From Streptomyces sp. MMBL 11-1 (GTDB lineage Bacteria; Actinomycetota; Actinomycetes; Streptomycetales; Streptomycetaceae), in assembly GCF_028622875.1 (NCBI RefSeq), contig NZ_CP117709.1:6079001-6143000 (forward strand): a stretch of DNA of 64,000 bases, in the 5' to 3' direction. The position numbers and the translations under genes were made by a program. Below, piece by piece: positions 1 to 7,789 of this stretch. Each line of letters starts with the position of its first letter. The stretch's first letter is position 1. The notes under the pieces were generated by a model, which was given only the letters and a program-made list of their open reading frames with translations, had not been told where the DNA came from and did no database searches.

Positions 1-96
1 CCGATCCGGGACCCGGCGCTGTGACCCACCTCACTACCGATCAGTAGCCCCCATCCGCGTCATAGTCGGCGCCGAACGCTCTCTCGCATGTGTAAC

Positions 97-120
97 GCAC
101 CGGCGGAACCCCGCCGGTGC
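97..120. terminator. GC-rich stem-loop upstream of the first gene
   Basis: Perfect 10-bp arms (GCACCGGCGG at 97-106 and CCGCCGGTGC at 111-120) enclose an AACC loop. It could be the terminator of a gene to the left of the window or a hairpin in the leader of the next gene. There is no T-tract, which is usual for Streptomyces. Confidence 0.4.
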
Positions 121-142
121 TCACGTCAACGGGAGGCTGGTC

Positions 143-616
143 ATGACTGGCTCGGAAACGAAAGCCGCGGTCGAGTGGCTCACATCGGCGGCACCGGACC
201 CGGCCGCCTGCCGGTGGGAGTGGGAGCGCAATCCGCAGGGGATCGCGCTCCTCCCGGCCGGCAGGCGCTGGGACGTGCTGATCCTCCCGGGCGGACTGGG
301 CTACCCGACGCTCGACGTCCTCACCCGCCTCGTCGACCGTCCGGGCCCCGTTCTCGCCGACTCCGCGGAGTCGCGCGTGGGCTTCTTCGTCCCGCCGGGC
401 ACTGTCTCCCGCTGGATCGGCACCGGGATCAGGGGCTGCGGCCAGGGCACCTGGCTGGTCGTCCCGTACCCGGGGCGGGTCACCGGGGGAGTGCGCTGGC
501 TGGTCCCGCCGGACGGTTCGGGGACCCTCACGGACGCCGGACTCCTCGAACGCGCGATGCACGAGGCGGCGGGCGCGGCCGCCCGGGACGCCCGCGGGGA
601 ACGTCCGGAGGGCTGA
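143..616 (+). CDS. Small conserved-type protein, function unknown (prim-pol-like fold possible)
   Basis: This is a soluble protein of 157 residues with no signal peptide or membrane segment. GGGAGG at 131-136 precedes the ATG at a normal distance, which supports the start. Segments such as RWDVLILPGGLGYPTLDVL, a central VGFFVPPG and CGQGTWLVVPYPG remind me of short Streptomyces proteins annotated with a bifunctional DNA primase/polymerase N-terminal domain. The protein is shorter than a full prim-pol domain, and I see none of its catalytic acidic motifs clearly. That family assignment is an inference and may be wrong. The gene stands alone, followed by the chitinase promoter in the same direction. 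Confidence 0.6.
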   Translation: MTGSETKAAVEWLTSAAPDPAACRWEWERNPQGIALLPAGRRWDVLILPGGLGYPTLDVLTRLVDRPGPVLADSAESRVGFFVPPGTVSRWIGTGIRGCGQGTWLVVPYPGRVTGGVRWLVPPDGSGTLTDAGLLERAMHEAAGAAARDARGERPEG

Positions 617-633
617 GGCGGCCGCCAGAGGTC

Positions 634-662
634 TTGACAACCTGATTGGTCTGGACCATGTT
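634..662 (+). promoter_or_regulatory. Chitinase promoter overlapped by a DasR-type (dre) operator
   Basis: TTGACA at 634-639 is a good -35 box. A weak -10 (CATGTT, 657-662) follows after 17 bases. Between and over them lies TGGTCTGGACCA (647-658), nearly the palindromic core TGGTCTAGACCA of the DasR responsive element that controls chitinase genes in Streptomyces, with one central substitution. Flanking positions match the 16-bp consensus poorly. DasR represses chitin and N-acetylglucosamine genes until glucosamine-6-phosphate accumulates. Binding here is inferred from the motif and the gene it precedes. Confidence 0.7.
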
Positions 663-704
663 GTGCGCACGCCAACCCGAATTTCCCCCCGCGCGGAGGC
701 TGTT

Positions 705-2528
705 GTGGAACGCACCGGACCAACCGTCAGATTCTCCAGACTCCTGGCCGTCTGCTCGGCCGCCCTGCTCGCCGCCGGAGCCCTCGTCGCCACGGCGCCG
801 GCGGCAGGCGCCGCCGATGTGGACCTGGCACGCAACGGCGGCTTCGAGGCGGGCCTGGACGGCTGGACCTGCGCGGCCTCCAGCGGCGCGGCCGTCTCCA
901 CGCCCACCCGCAGCGGCACCTCCGCGCTCAAGGCGACCCCGGCCGGCAGCGACCACGCCAAGTGCTCGCAGAGCATCACGGTCAAGCCCGACTCCACGTA
1001 CACGCTGAGCGCCTGGGTGCAGGGCAGCTACGTCTACCTCGGCGCGTCCGGCACCGGCACCACCGACGTCTCCACCTGGACCCAGTCCCCCGGTGCGTGG
1101 AAGCAGCTCACCACCACCTTCAGGACCGGGCCCTCCACCACCTCCGTGAGCGTCTACACCCACGGCTGGTACGGCACCCCGGCCTACTACGCCGACGACC
1201 TCACCCTCGTCGGCCCCGGCGGCGACCCCGTCGTGGTCCCGGCCGTCCCCGCGGGCCTCAAGACCACGGCGATCACCTCCTCCTCGGTCGCGCTCTCCTG
1301 GAACGCCGTCTCCGGCGCGAGCGGCTACCACGTCTACCGCGGCGGTACGAAGGTCGCCACGGCCACCGGCCCCTCGGCCACCGTGACGGGCCTGACGCCG
1401 TCCACCGCGTACAGCTTCCAGGTCACCGCCGCCAACGCGGCCGGCGAGTCCGCGAAGTCGGCCGCCATCACCGCGACCACCACGGCGGGCGGCGGGGGCG
1501 GCGACACCAAGCTCCCGCCCCGCGCCCTCGTCGGCTACCTGCACACCAGCTTCGCCAACGGCTCCGGCTACACCCGGATGGCGGACCTGCCCGACTCCTG
1601 GGACGTCATCAACCTCGCCTTCGGCGAGCCCACCTCCGTCACCTCCGGCGACATCCGCTTCGCGCTCTGCCCGGTCGCCGAGTGCCCGAACGTCGAGTCC
1701 GAGGCGGAGTTCAAGGCCGCGATCAAGGCCAAGCAGGCCGCGGGCAAGAAGGTGCTGATCTCGATCGGCGGCCAGAACGGACAGGTGCAGCTCAGCTCCA
1801 CCGCGGCCCGGGACGCCTTCGTCACCTCCGTCTCGAAGATCATCGACACCTACGGCCTGGACGGCCTGGACATCGACTTCGAGGGCCACTCCCTCTCCCT
1901 CAACACCGGCGACACCGACTTCCGCAGCCCCACCTCACCGGTGATCGTCAACCTGATCTCCGCGGTGAAGTCCCTCAAGGCGAAGTACGGCCCGGACTTC
2001 GTCCTCACCATGGCGCCCGAGACCTTCTTCGTGCAGCTCGGCTACCAGTTCTACGGCTCCGGCCCCTGGGGCGGCCAGGACCCGCGCGCCGGCTCCTACC
2101 TGCCGGTCATCCACGCGCTGCGCGACGACCTGACCCTGCTGCACGTCCAGGACTACAACTCGGGTCCGATCATGGGCCTGGACAACCAGTACCACTCGAT
2201 GGGCGGCGCGGACTTCCACATCGCGATGACCGACATGCTGCTCGCGGGCTTCCCGGTGGCGGGCGACACCAGCAAGGTCTTCCCCGGCCTGCGCCCCGAC
2301 CAGGTCGCCATCGGTCTCCCGGCCTCCACCCAGGCGGGCAACGGCCACACCTCGCCGGCCGAGGTCAACAAGGCGCTCAACTGCCTGACCAAGAAGACCG
2401 ACTGCGGCTCCTACCGGACCCACGGGACCTGGTCCGACCTGCGCGGCCTGATGACCTGGTCGATCAACTGGGACCGCTTCAACAACTGGGAGTTCAGCCG
2501 GAACTTCGACGCCTACTTCGGCAACTGA
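705..2528 (+). CDS. Secreted GH18 chitinase with CBM and FN3 domains
   Basis: The enzyme hydrolyses chitin outside the cell. I place the start at GTG 705 rather than 663: GGAGG (695-699) lies five bases before it, and 663 would fall next to the -10 box. The first ~36 residues form a signal peptide (RFSRLL, hydrophobic core, APAAGA cleavage region). Next come a CBM16-like carbohydrate-binding module (ARNGGFEAGLDGW onward), a fibronectin type III domain (about residues 180-270), a glycine linker and the GH18 barrel. The barrel carries ISIGG and the catalytic DGLDIDFE motif, with the acid/base Glu near residue 393. A DasR-like site overlaps the promoter. By position it probably corresponds to chiE of S. 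coelicolor (recalled, not checked). Its last 35 bases overlap the convergent PAP2 gene. Confidence 0.93.
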   Translation: MERTGPTVRFSRLLAVCSAALLAAGALVATAPAAGAADVDLARNGGFEAGLDGWTCAASSGAAVSTPTRSGTSALKATPAGSDHAKCSQSITVKPDSTYTLSAWVQGSYVYLGASGTGTTDVSTWTQSPGAWKQLTTTFRTGPSTTSVSVYTHGWYGTPAYYADDLTLVGPGGDPVVVPAVPAGLKTTAITSSSVALSWNAVSGASGYHVYRGGTKVATATGPSATVTGLTPSTAYSFQVTAANAAGESAKSAAITATTTAGGGGGDTKLPPRALVGYLHTSFANGSGYTRMADLPDSWDVINLAFGEPTSVTSGDIRFALCPVAECPNVESEAEFKAAIKAKQAAGKKVLISIGGQNGQVQLSSTAARDAFVTSVSKIIDTYGLDGLDIDFEGHSLSLNTGDTDFRSPTSPVIVNLISAVKSLKAKYGPDFVLTMAPETFFVQLGYQFYGSGPWGGQDPRAGSYLPVIHALRDDLTLLHVQDYNSGPIMGLDNQYHSMGGADFHIAMTDMLLAGFPVAGDTSKVFPGLRPDQVAIGLPASTQAGNGHTSPAEVNKALNCLTKKTDCGSYRTHGTWSDLRGLMTWSINWDRFNNWEFSRNFDAYFGN

Positions 2529-3333
2529 CCCACCCCAGGGGCGCCAGCACCAACGGCCCCAGGCACCAACTGGCCAGCACGTCCAGCGGCCAGTGGTAGC
2601 CGTGCAGCACCAGACCGATGCCCGTCGCCGTGGTCAGCAGGATCGCGGCGACGGGCATCATCCACGCCCGCGGCCAGGAAGCGTCCCGGAGCCACGACGG
2701 ACGGGGGAGCGCCAGCAGGACCAGGGCCGACGCCCCGTACGCCACGGCGGCCGTCGCCGTATGACCGGACGGGTAGTAGTTGACCGCCTCGGTCAGCGGC
2801 CCCTGCCGGGCGGTGGCCGCCTTCAGCGGGATCACCAGCGCGGGCACCGCCGCCATGGTGAGGGCCGCGTACAGGGCGAGCCGCCGGGCGCCGCGCCACA
2901 GCGCGTACCCGGCCGCGCAGGTCAGCACCGGGAGCGCCACCGGCATCCCGCCGAGATCCGAGAGCACCTGCGTCAGCGGAGCCGGGCCGAGGCCGAACAG
3001 TTCCCCGCCCACGCGCTCGTCGAGCCGCAGCAGCGGACCCTCGACGGCGACCTGCCAGGTGATCAGCGCGAAGAGGACCGCGAGCGGACCGAGGCCGAGG
3101 AGGCGGAGAACGAGAGGGGCCGGCCACCCGGGAACAGGGGGGGTTGTTCCGGGATGGCCGGCGGGATCGGTTCGCCGCGCGCCCCGGGGGGTGTGGGGCG
3201 GGCGGCCGTCCGATCGGTGAGGAGTCCCGGAGCCGGAGGCTCCGGAGTGCGCGAACGCACGCCCGGGACGGCGCGGGGGAAGCCCCGGCCCGGCACCGGT
3301 CGCGGTTTCCCGCGACCGAGGTGTTTCTCTCAT
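2494..3333 (-). CDS. PAP2-superfamily membrane phosphatase
   Basis: The family dephosphorylates lipid phosphates at the membrane (phosphatidic acid, undecaprenyl pyrophosphate and similar). The protein shows a disordered, Arg/Pro/Gly-rich N-terminus of about 80 residues followed by five to six hydrophobic segments. The signature appears as KAATARQGP (a degenerate KxxxxxxRP), YYPSGHTA (the PSGH motif) and HGYHWPLDV (the catalytic HxxxD). The start is uncertain. ATG 3333 is the most reasonable methionine but lacks a clear ribosome-binding site, and a GTG at 3423 would add 30 residues. The 3' end overlaps the chitinase gene tail to tail by 35 bases, with no room for a separate terminator. The substrate cannot be told from sequence. 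Confidence 0.8.
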   Translation of the reverse strand: MRETPRSRETATGAGPGLPPRRPGRAFAHSGASGSGTPHRSDGRPPHTPRGARRTDPAGHPGTTPPVPGWPAPLVLRLLGLGPLAVLFALITWQVAVEGPLLRLDERVGGELFGLGPAPLTQVLSDLGGMPVALPVLTCAAGYALWRGARRLALYAALTMAAVPALVIPLKAATARQGPLTEAVNYYPSGHTATAAVAYGASALVLLALPRPSWLRDASWPRAWMMPVAAILLTTATGIGLVLHGYHWPLDVLASWCLGPLVLAPLGWVSCRSRRRSSG

Positions 3334-3481
3334 CTGCAGAAACCGTACGGCAGTGGAGCGGCGGCCGACAGCCGCCCCTCCCTCCCGCCATCGCCCCCGC
3401 ACACGTTCTTCACAGGCCCTCACCCGGATGGCGGACGGAAGCGGCGAAAGGTCGCCCCTGTCCGCTCCCGGGTTCGAAGGA

Positions 3482-4822
3482 TCAGAGCGTGCCGAACGCC
3501 TGCTCGATCACGTCGAGGCCCTCGTTCAGCAGCTCCTCGCCGATCACCAGCGGCGGCAGGAAGCGCAGGACGTTGCCGTACGTACCGCAGGTCAGGACCA
3601 TGACGCCCTCGGCGTGACAGGCCTTCGCGAGCGCGCCGGCCGCCTCCGGGTTCGGGTCCTTCGTGCCGGACTTCACCAGCTCGATCGCGATCATCGCGCC
3701 GCGGCCCCGGATGTCACCGATGATGTCGCCGTTGGGCAGCTTCGCGCGCATCTCGGCGAGGCGGCCCTTCATGACCTCCTCGATCCGCTTGGCCTTCCCG
3801 TTCAGGTCCAGTTCGCGCATCGTCTCGATGGCCCCGAGCGCACCGGCGCAGGCCACCGGGTTACCGCCGTACGTACCGCCCAGGCCACCCGCGTGCGCGG
3901 CGTCCATGATCTCGGCGCGCCCCGTCACGGCGGACAGCGGCAGACCGCCGGCGATGCCCTTGGCGGTGGTGATCAGGTCCGGGACGATGCCCTCGTCCTC
4001 GCAGGCGAACCACTGGCCGGTACGGCAGAAGCCGGACTGGATCTCGTCCGCGACGAACACGATGCCGTTGTCCTTCGCGAACCGCGCGATCGCCGGGAGG
4101 AAGCCCTTGGCCGGCTCGATGAAGCCGCCCTCGCCGAGCACCGGCTCGATGATGATCGCGGCGACGTTCTCCGCGCCGATCTGCTTGGTGATCTCGTCGA
4201 TGGCCTGCGCGGACGCCTCGGCGCCGGCGTTCTCGGCGCCGGTCGGCCATCGGTAGCCGTAGGCGACCGGGACGCGGTAGACCTCGGGCGCGAACGGGCC
4301 GAAGCCCTGCTTGTACGGCATGTTCTTCGCCGTCATGCCCATCGTGAGGTTGGTGCGGCCGTGGTAGCCGTGGTCGAAGACGACGACAGCGGTGCGCTTG
4401 GTGTGGGCGCGGGCGATCTTCACCGCGTTCTCGACGGCCTCGGCGCCCGAGTTGAACAGCGCGGACTTCTTCGCGTGGTCGCCCGGCGTCAGCGCGGCGA
4501 GCTGCTCGCAGACCTCGACGTACCCCTCGTACGGCGTGACCATGAAACAGGTGTGGGTGAAGTCCGCGAGCTGCGCGGACGCCCGCCGCACGACGGCCTC
4601 GGCGGACGCGCCCACGGAGGTCACGGCGATCCCGGACCCGAAGTCGATCAGCCGGTTGCCGTCCACGTCCTCGATGATCCCGCCGCCCGCCCGGGCGGTG
4701 AACACCGGCAGGGTGGAGCCCACACCTGCGGCGACGGCGGCGAGGCGGCGGGCCTGCAGCTCCACCGACTTCGGGCCGGGGATGGCAGTGACGACGCGGC
4801 GCTCCTGCGGAATTGCGGTCAT
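3482..4822 (-). CDS. gabT: 4-aminobutyrate aminotransferase
   Basis: This is a PLP-dependent class III aminotransferase of 446 residues. It transfers the amino group of GABA to 2-oxoglutarate, giving succinic semialdehyde and glutamate. Visible motifs are NSGAEAVENAVKIAR (PLP phosphate contact), DHGYHGRT, VADEIQSGFCRTG with the Asp that holds the pyridine nitrogen, and ITTAKGIAGG with the Schiff-base Lys (about residue 288). Start ATG 4822 has AGGAG seven bases upstream; the longer open frame to 5023 is not supported. A PucR-type regulator (7790) and an aldehyde dehydrogenase (11501) lie nearby and could serve the same catabolic route, but they are not in one operon. The name rests on family resemblance; other omega-amino acids may also be substrates. 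Confidence 0.9.
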   Translation of the reverse strand: MTAIPQERRVVTAIPGPKSVELQARRLAAVAAGVGSTLPVFTARAGGGIIEDVDGNRLIDFGSGIAVTSVGASAEAVVRRASAQLADFTHTCFMVTPYEGYVEVCEQLAALTPGDHAKKSALFNSGAEAVENAVKIARAHTKRTAVVVFDHGYHGRTNLTMGMTAKNMPYKQGFGPFAPEVYRVPVAYGYRWPTGAENAGAEASAQAIDEITKQIGAENVAAIIIEPVLGEGGFIEPAKGFLPAIARFAKDNGIVFVADEIQSGFCRTGQWFACEDEGIVPDLITTAKGIAGGLPLSAVTGRAEIMDAAHAGGLGGTYGGNPVACAGALGAIETMRELDLNGKAKRIEEVMKGRLAEMRAKLPNGDIIGDIRGRGAMIAIELVKSGTKDPNPEAAGALAKACHAEGVMVLTCGTYGNVLRFLPPLVIGEELLNEGLDVIEQAFGTL

Positions 4823-5087
4823 GAGGGGCTCCTGGGGGTGTTTCGGACGCTCTTCTCCTCGCAGGCTAGGGGCCGGGGAGGGGCGCGGGCATGCTCCGAT
4901 CGGGAGTGGTGGGGGTGTGTCCTTGTCCTCTGCGGACAGGTGGCGGGGCCTGCCCGCCACGTCGGCGTGGTCCGCGTCCATGGCACCCCGACGGTCACCA
5001 TCCGGGCGCGTTGCTGAACTCACCGTGTGCGCGCACTAGATTGACCGGGGCAGCGGACGGACCGGCAGGTCAAGGGGGCAGTGGTTC

Positions 5088-7532
5088 ATGGACGACGACG
5101 GCACGCGGGGCGTACGGGGATCGAGCGCGGACAGGGTCCCGGGACCGGCCCTCCCGCCACCGCCACCGCCACCGCCCACGACCCCGCCGCGGGTGCCCCC
5201 GCCCGCCGCCGGCCCCCGCCCGGCGGCCCCGCCCGCCGGACAGCGCCCCACCGGGCCCGCGCCGACCCCGTCGGCCGAGCAGCCGCCCCCCGGGGCCCCG
5301 CTCGACGCCTGGCTGCGCACACCCCGCCCGCCGCAGGAACCGGGCGTCTGGCGGTACGGGTACACCCCGCCGCCGCCCGAGGAGCCCGAGGGCGTCTCGG
5401 ACCGGTCGCTCCTGGTCGGCGCGCTGATCTCGCTGCTCTCCGCGCTGCTGCTGTGGTCGCTGTGGCGCAACGGCTACCTTCCCTACCGCCTCGTCCCGCT
5501 GAAACTCTTCACCCCGGGGGAGTGGTGGAACCCGGGAACGTCCGGTGGCCCCCGCACCATCGAGGGCAGCGACGCCCTCACGGTGTACGAGGCGGTCCTC
5601 TTCGGCCTGCTGGCCTACGGCTGCGGCCGGATCGGCAACTTCTCCGAACTGTTCCGCCGCCATGTCGCCGACCGGGGGCAGCCCTTCCTCGCGCTCGCGG
5701 CCGCCGCGGCGGCGGGCCTGACCCAGCTGCTCGTCTGGAAGGAGGCGCTTCCGGTCGTCCGCCCGGTCCTGGTCCTGGTCGCCTCCGTCGCGGGGGGCGA
5801 GATCTACCAGAGCCAGACCGTTGTCAACGTGATCTACGGGGTGATCGCCGCCGCGGTCCTCTGGCCCTTCGCCCGGCTCGGCCGCTGGCGCGAACTCGTC
5901 GCCGCCCGCCGGGGGGCCGGCGCCCCGGCACCGGACGCCGACGCGGCGGCCCCCGCCACCAGCGGCTCCGCCGACCGATGGCCCGAGCTGCGCGCCGCGG
6001 GCTGGGCCGACGCCGCGGAGACCCTCACCGCCGAGGTCCGCACCGGCCGCATGAACGACGTGGACGTGGCCCGGCTCCGCCACGCGTGGGCGCTCGCCAC
6101 CCGGCGGCCCGACCGGCTCGCCCCCCTCGCGGAGGCCGTCCTGCGGAACGGGGGCGCCGCCGCCCTGCACCCCTCCGGCCACCGCGACCTGCCCCACCGC
6201 GTGGCCCGCCACGACACGCTCACCGGCCAGGTCAGGATCGGCCGGTGCGCGGACGACCCGCACAACCCCTATGTCCGCCGGGGCACGGGCCTCGCCCTGG
6301 AACCCGCGCTGCTCGGCACCTCCCTGCTCGCGGTCGGACCGCCCGGCGCCGGGAAGACCGCCCGGCTGATCCGGCCGGTCGTCGAGGCCCTCGCGCTGCG
6401 GGCGCTGGCCGGACAGGCCGCGGTCCTCGCCGTCGGAGGGGCGGGGGCGCCGCTCGGGCCGGATGACGCCTTCGACGTCGTCGTCCGGCTCGGCCATCCC
6501 GGTTCCGCCCACGACATCGACCTGTACGGCGGTACCACCGACCCCGACGAGGCGGCGGCCGTCCTCGCCGAAGGGCTCGTCGGCGACGTCGGCAGCCTCG
6601 ACAGCCGCCGCGCCGCCACCGTCCTCGCCCAGTTGCTCGGCCCCTACCGCGCCGCCCACGGCCACTTCCCCTCCGTGCCCGAACTGCGCGAGCTGCTCGA
6701 CGGCGCCCCGGCCGCACTCGCCGGGCTCCGCGCCCCCCTCGAAGCCGCCGGCCACCACGCGATGCTCCGTGAGCTGGACGCGCGGTCCCGGCAGGCGGGC
6801 GGCCCCGGCGACCCCGCACCGGCCCTCGCCGACCGGGTCGCCCTGCTGGACCGGCCCGCCTTCGCCGGGTTCTTCGCCACCGGCCCGGACGCCCGCCCGT
6901 TCTCCCTGCGGGCGCTCGGCCAGCACCCGCTGCGGGTCCGCGTCGACCTGCCGGAGCGCGGCCACGCGGAGGCGTCCCGGCTGCTCACCCGGCTGGTCCT
7001 GGCCCAGTTCACCGCGATCACCGCGGCCCGCACCGACACCACGCTCTTCGCCTGCCTCGTCCTGGACGACGCCACCCACGCCGTGACCGCCGAGACCGTC
7101 CGCGGCATCCGGCGGCTGCGCTCGGTCAACGCCGGGGCGGTGCTCGCCCTGCGGACCGTCGACGATGTCCCCGAGAACCTGCACACTCCGCTGCTCGGCG
7201 CGGTCGGCTGCACCGCCGCCTTCTCCGGCATCACCACCTGGGACGGCAAACGCTTCGCCGAGGCCTGGGGCAAGGAGTGGGTCGAGACCCGCGAGGTCGC
7301 CCAGCACACCGTCTTCGCCGACCAGCCGTTCACCCGCGCCCTGCACGCGCTGCGCAAACTCGTCACCGGCAAGGCCGTGACCACGGACGCGGTGACCGTA
7401 CGGCAGGTCGAGCGGGAGCGCTGGTCGGCCTCGGAGCTGGCGTACGCGGTCCCGGCAGGCCATGCCGTCGTCCGGCTGGCCACGGTCGAGGGAGAACACG
7501 CACCCCCCCTCCTCGTCCACCTCGACGGCTGA
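5088..7532 (+). CDS. Membrane-anchored TraG/VirD4-like ATPase
   Basis: The protein has 814 residues. The first ~100 are Pro-rich. Four hydrophobic segments follow between about 105 and 260 (LLVGALISLLSALLLWSL is the first). The rest is a soluble P-loop NTPase with Walker A GPPGAGKT (residues 417-424) and a likely Walker B CLVLDD near 660. This layout resembles type IV coupling proteins and the single-gene TraG-like ATPases common in Streptomyces chromosomes. No other conjugation gene is nearby, so its partner and substrate are unknown. ATG 5088 fits the frame, with a purine-rich AAGGGGG about ten bases upstream. A -10-like TAGATT (5037-5042) and a GTGCGCGCAC palindrome (5027-5036) lie in the 265-base divergent gap shared with gabT. 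Confidence 0.75.
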   Translation: MDDDGTRGVRGSSADRVPGPALPPPPPPPPTTPPRVPPPAAGPRPAAPPAGQRPTGPAPTPSAEQPPPGAPLDAWLRTPRPPQEPGVWRYGYTPPPPEEPEGVSDRSLLVGALISLLSALLLWSLWRNGYLPYRLVPLKLFTPGEWWNPGTSGGPRTIEGSDALTVYEAVLFGLLAYGCGRIGNFSELFRRHVADRGQPFLALAAAAAAGLTQLLVWKEALPVVRPVLVLVASVAGGEIYQSQTVVNVIYGVIAAAVLWPFARLGRWRELVAARRGAGAPAPDADAAAPATSGSADRWPELRAAGWADAAETLTAEVRTGRMNDVDVARLRHAWALATRRPDRLAPLAEAVLRNGGAAALHPSGHRDLPHRVARHDTLTGQVRIGRCADDPHNPYVRRGTGLALEPALLGTSLLAVGPPGAGKTARLIRPVVEALALRALAGQAAVLAVGGAGAPLGPDDAFDVVVRLGHPGSAHDIDLYGGTTDPDEAAAVLAEGLVGDVGSLDSRRAATVLAQLLGPYRAAHGHFPSVPELRELLDGAPAALAGLRAPLEAAGHHAMLRELDARSRQAGGPGDPAPALADRVALLDRPAFAGFFATGPDARPFSLRALGQHPLRVRVDLPERGHAEASRLLTRLVLAQFTAITAARTDTTLFACLVLDDATHAVTAETVRGIRRLRSVNAGAVLALRTVDDVPENLHTPLLGAVGCTAAFSGITTWDGKRFAEAWGKEWVETREVAQHTVFADQPFTRALHALRKLVTGKAVTTDAVTVRQVERERWSASELAYAVPAGHAVVRLATVEGEHAPPLLVHLDG

Positions 7533-7572
7533 GACACCACCGGGAAGCGGGGCGAGGGACGGCGGCAGACAG

Positions 7573-7632
7573 GGCGAAGGGCGAAGGGCGGAGGGAAGCA
7601 CGGCGAAGGGCGGTGGCAGGCAGGGCGAAGGG
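7573..7632. repeat. Four GGCGAAGGG copies in an intergenic gap
   Basis: GGCGAAGGG occurs at 7573, 7580, 7602 and 7624. The outer copies sit within a longer imperfect direct repeat containing GCGG(C/T)GGCAG. They lie in the 257-base gap between the ATPase gene and the PucR-type regulator gene. The role is unknown; operator, leader structure or simple expansion are all possible. Confidence 0.5.
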
Positions 7633-7789
7633 TGGCCGAGAGCGGCTCCAGGCACTCTGCCGCCCTGGCAGAATCGGAGACGGCCGTTCATACGCGACGG
7701 CGAAATGCGGTGTCACCCGTCCGGCCGGCGTCCCGGCGTCCGTACGGCGGCGCCGCGCCCCCGTCCCCGACCCAGAGGGTTCCCGGCCC

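Noticed and set aside
41..1003. Long minus-strand frames opposite the first two genes
   Set aside because: They are Arg/Ala/Pro-rich shadows of high-GC coding DNA with no ribosome-binding site or domain. The plus-strand genes explain the codon bias.
3460..3485. GGGTTCGAAGG reminiscent of a tRNA 3' half
   Set aside because: No cloverleaf forms upstream; the similarity is limited to the T-loop word.
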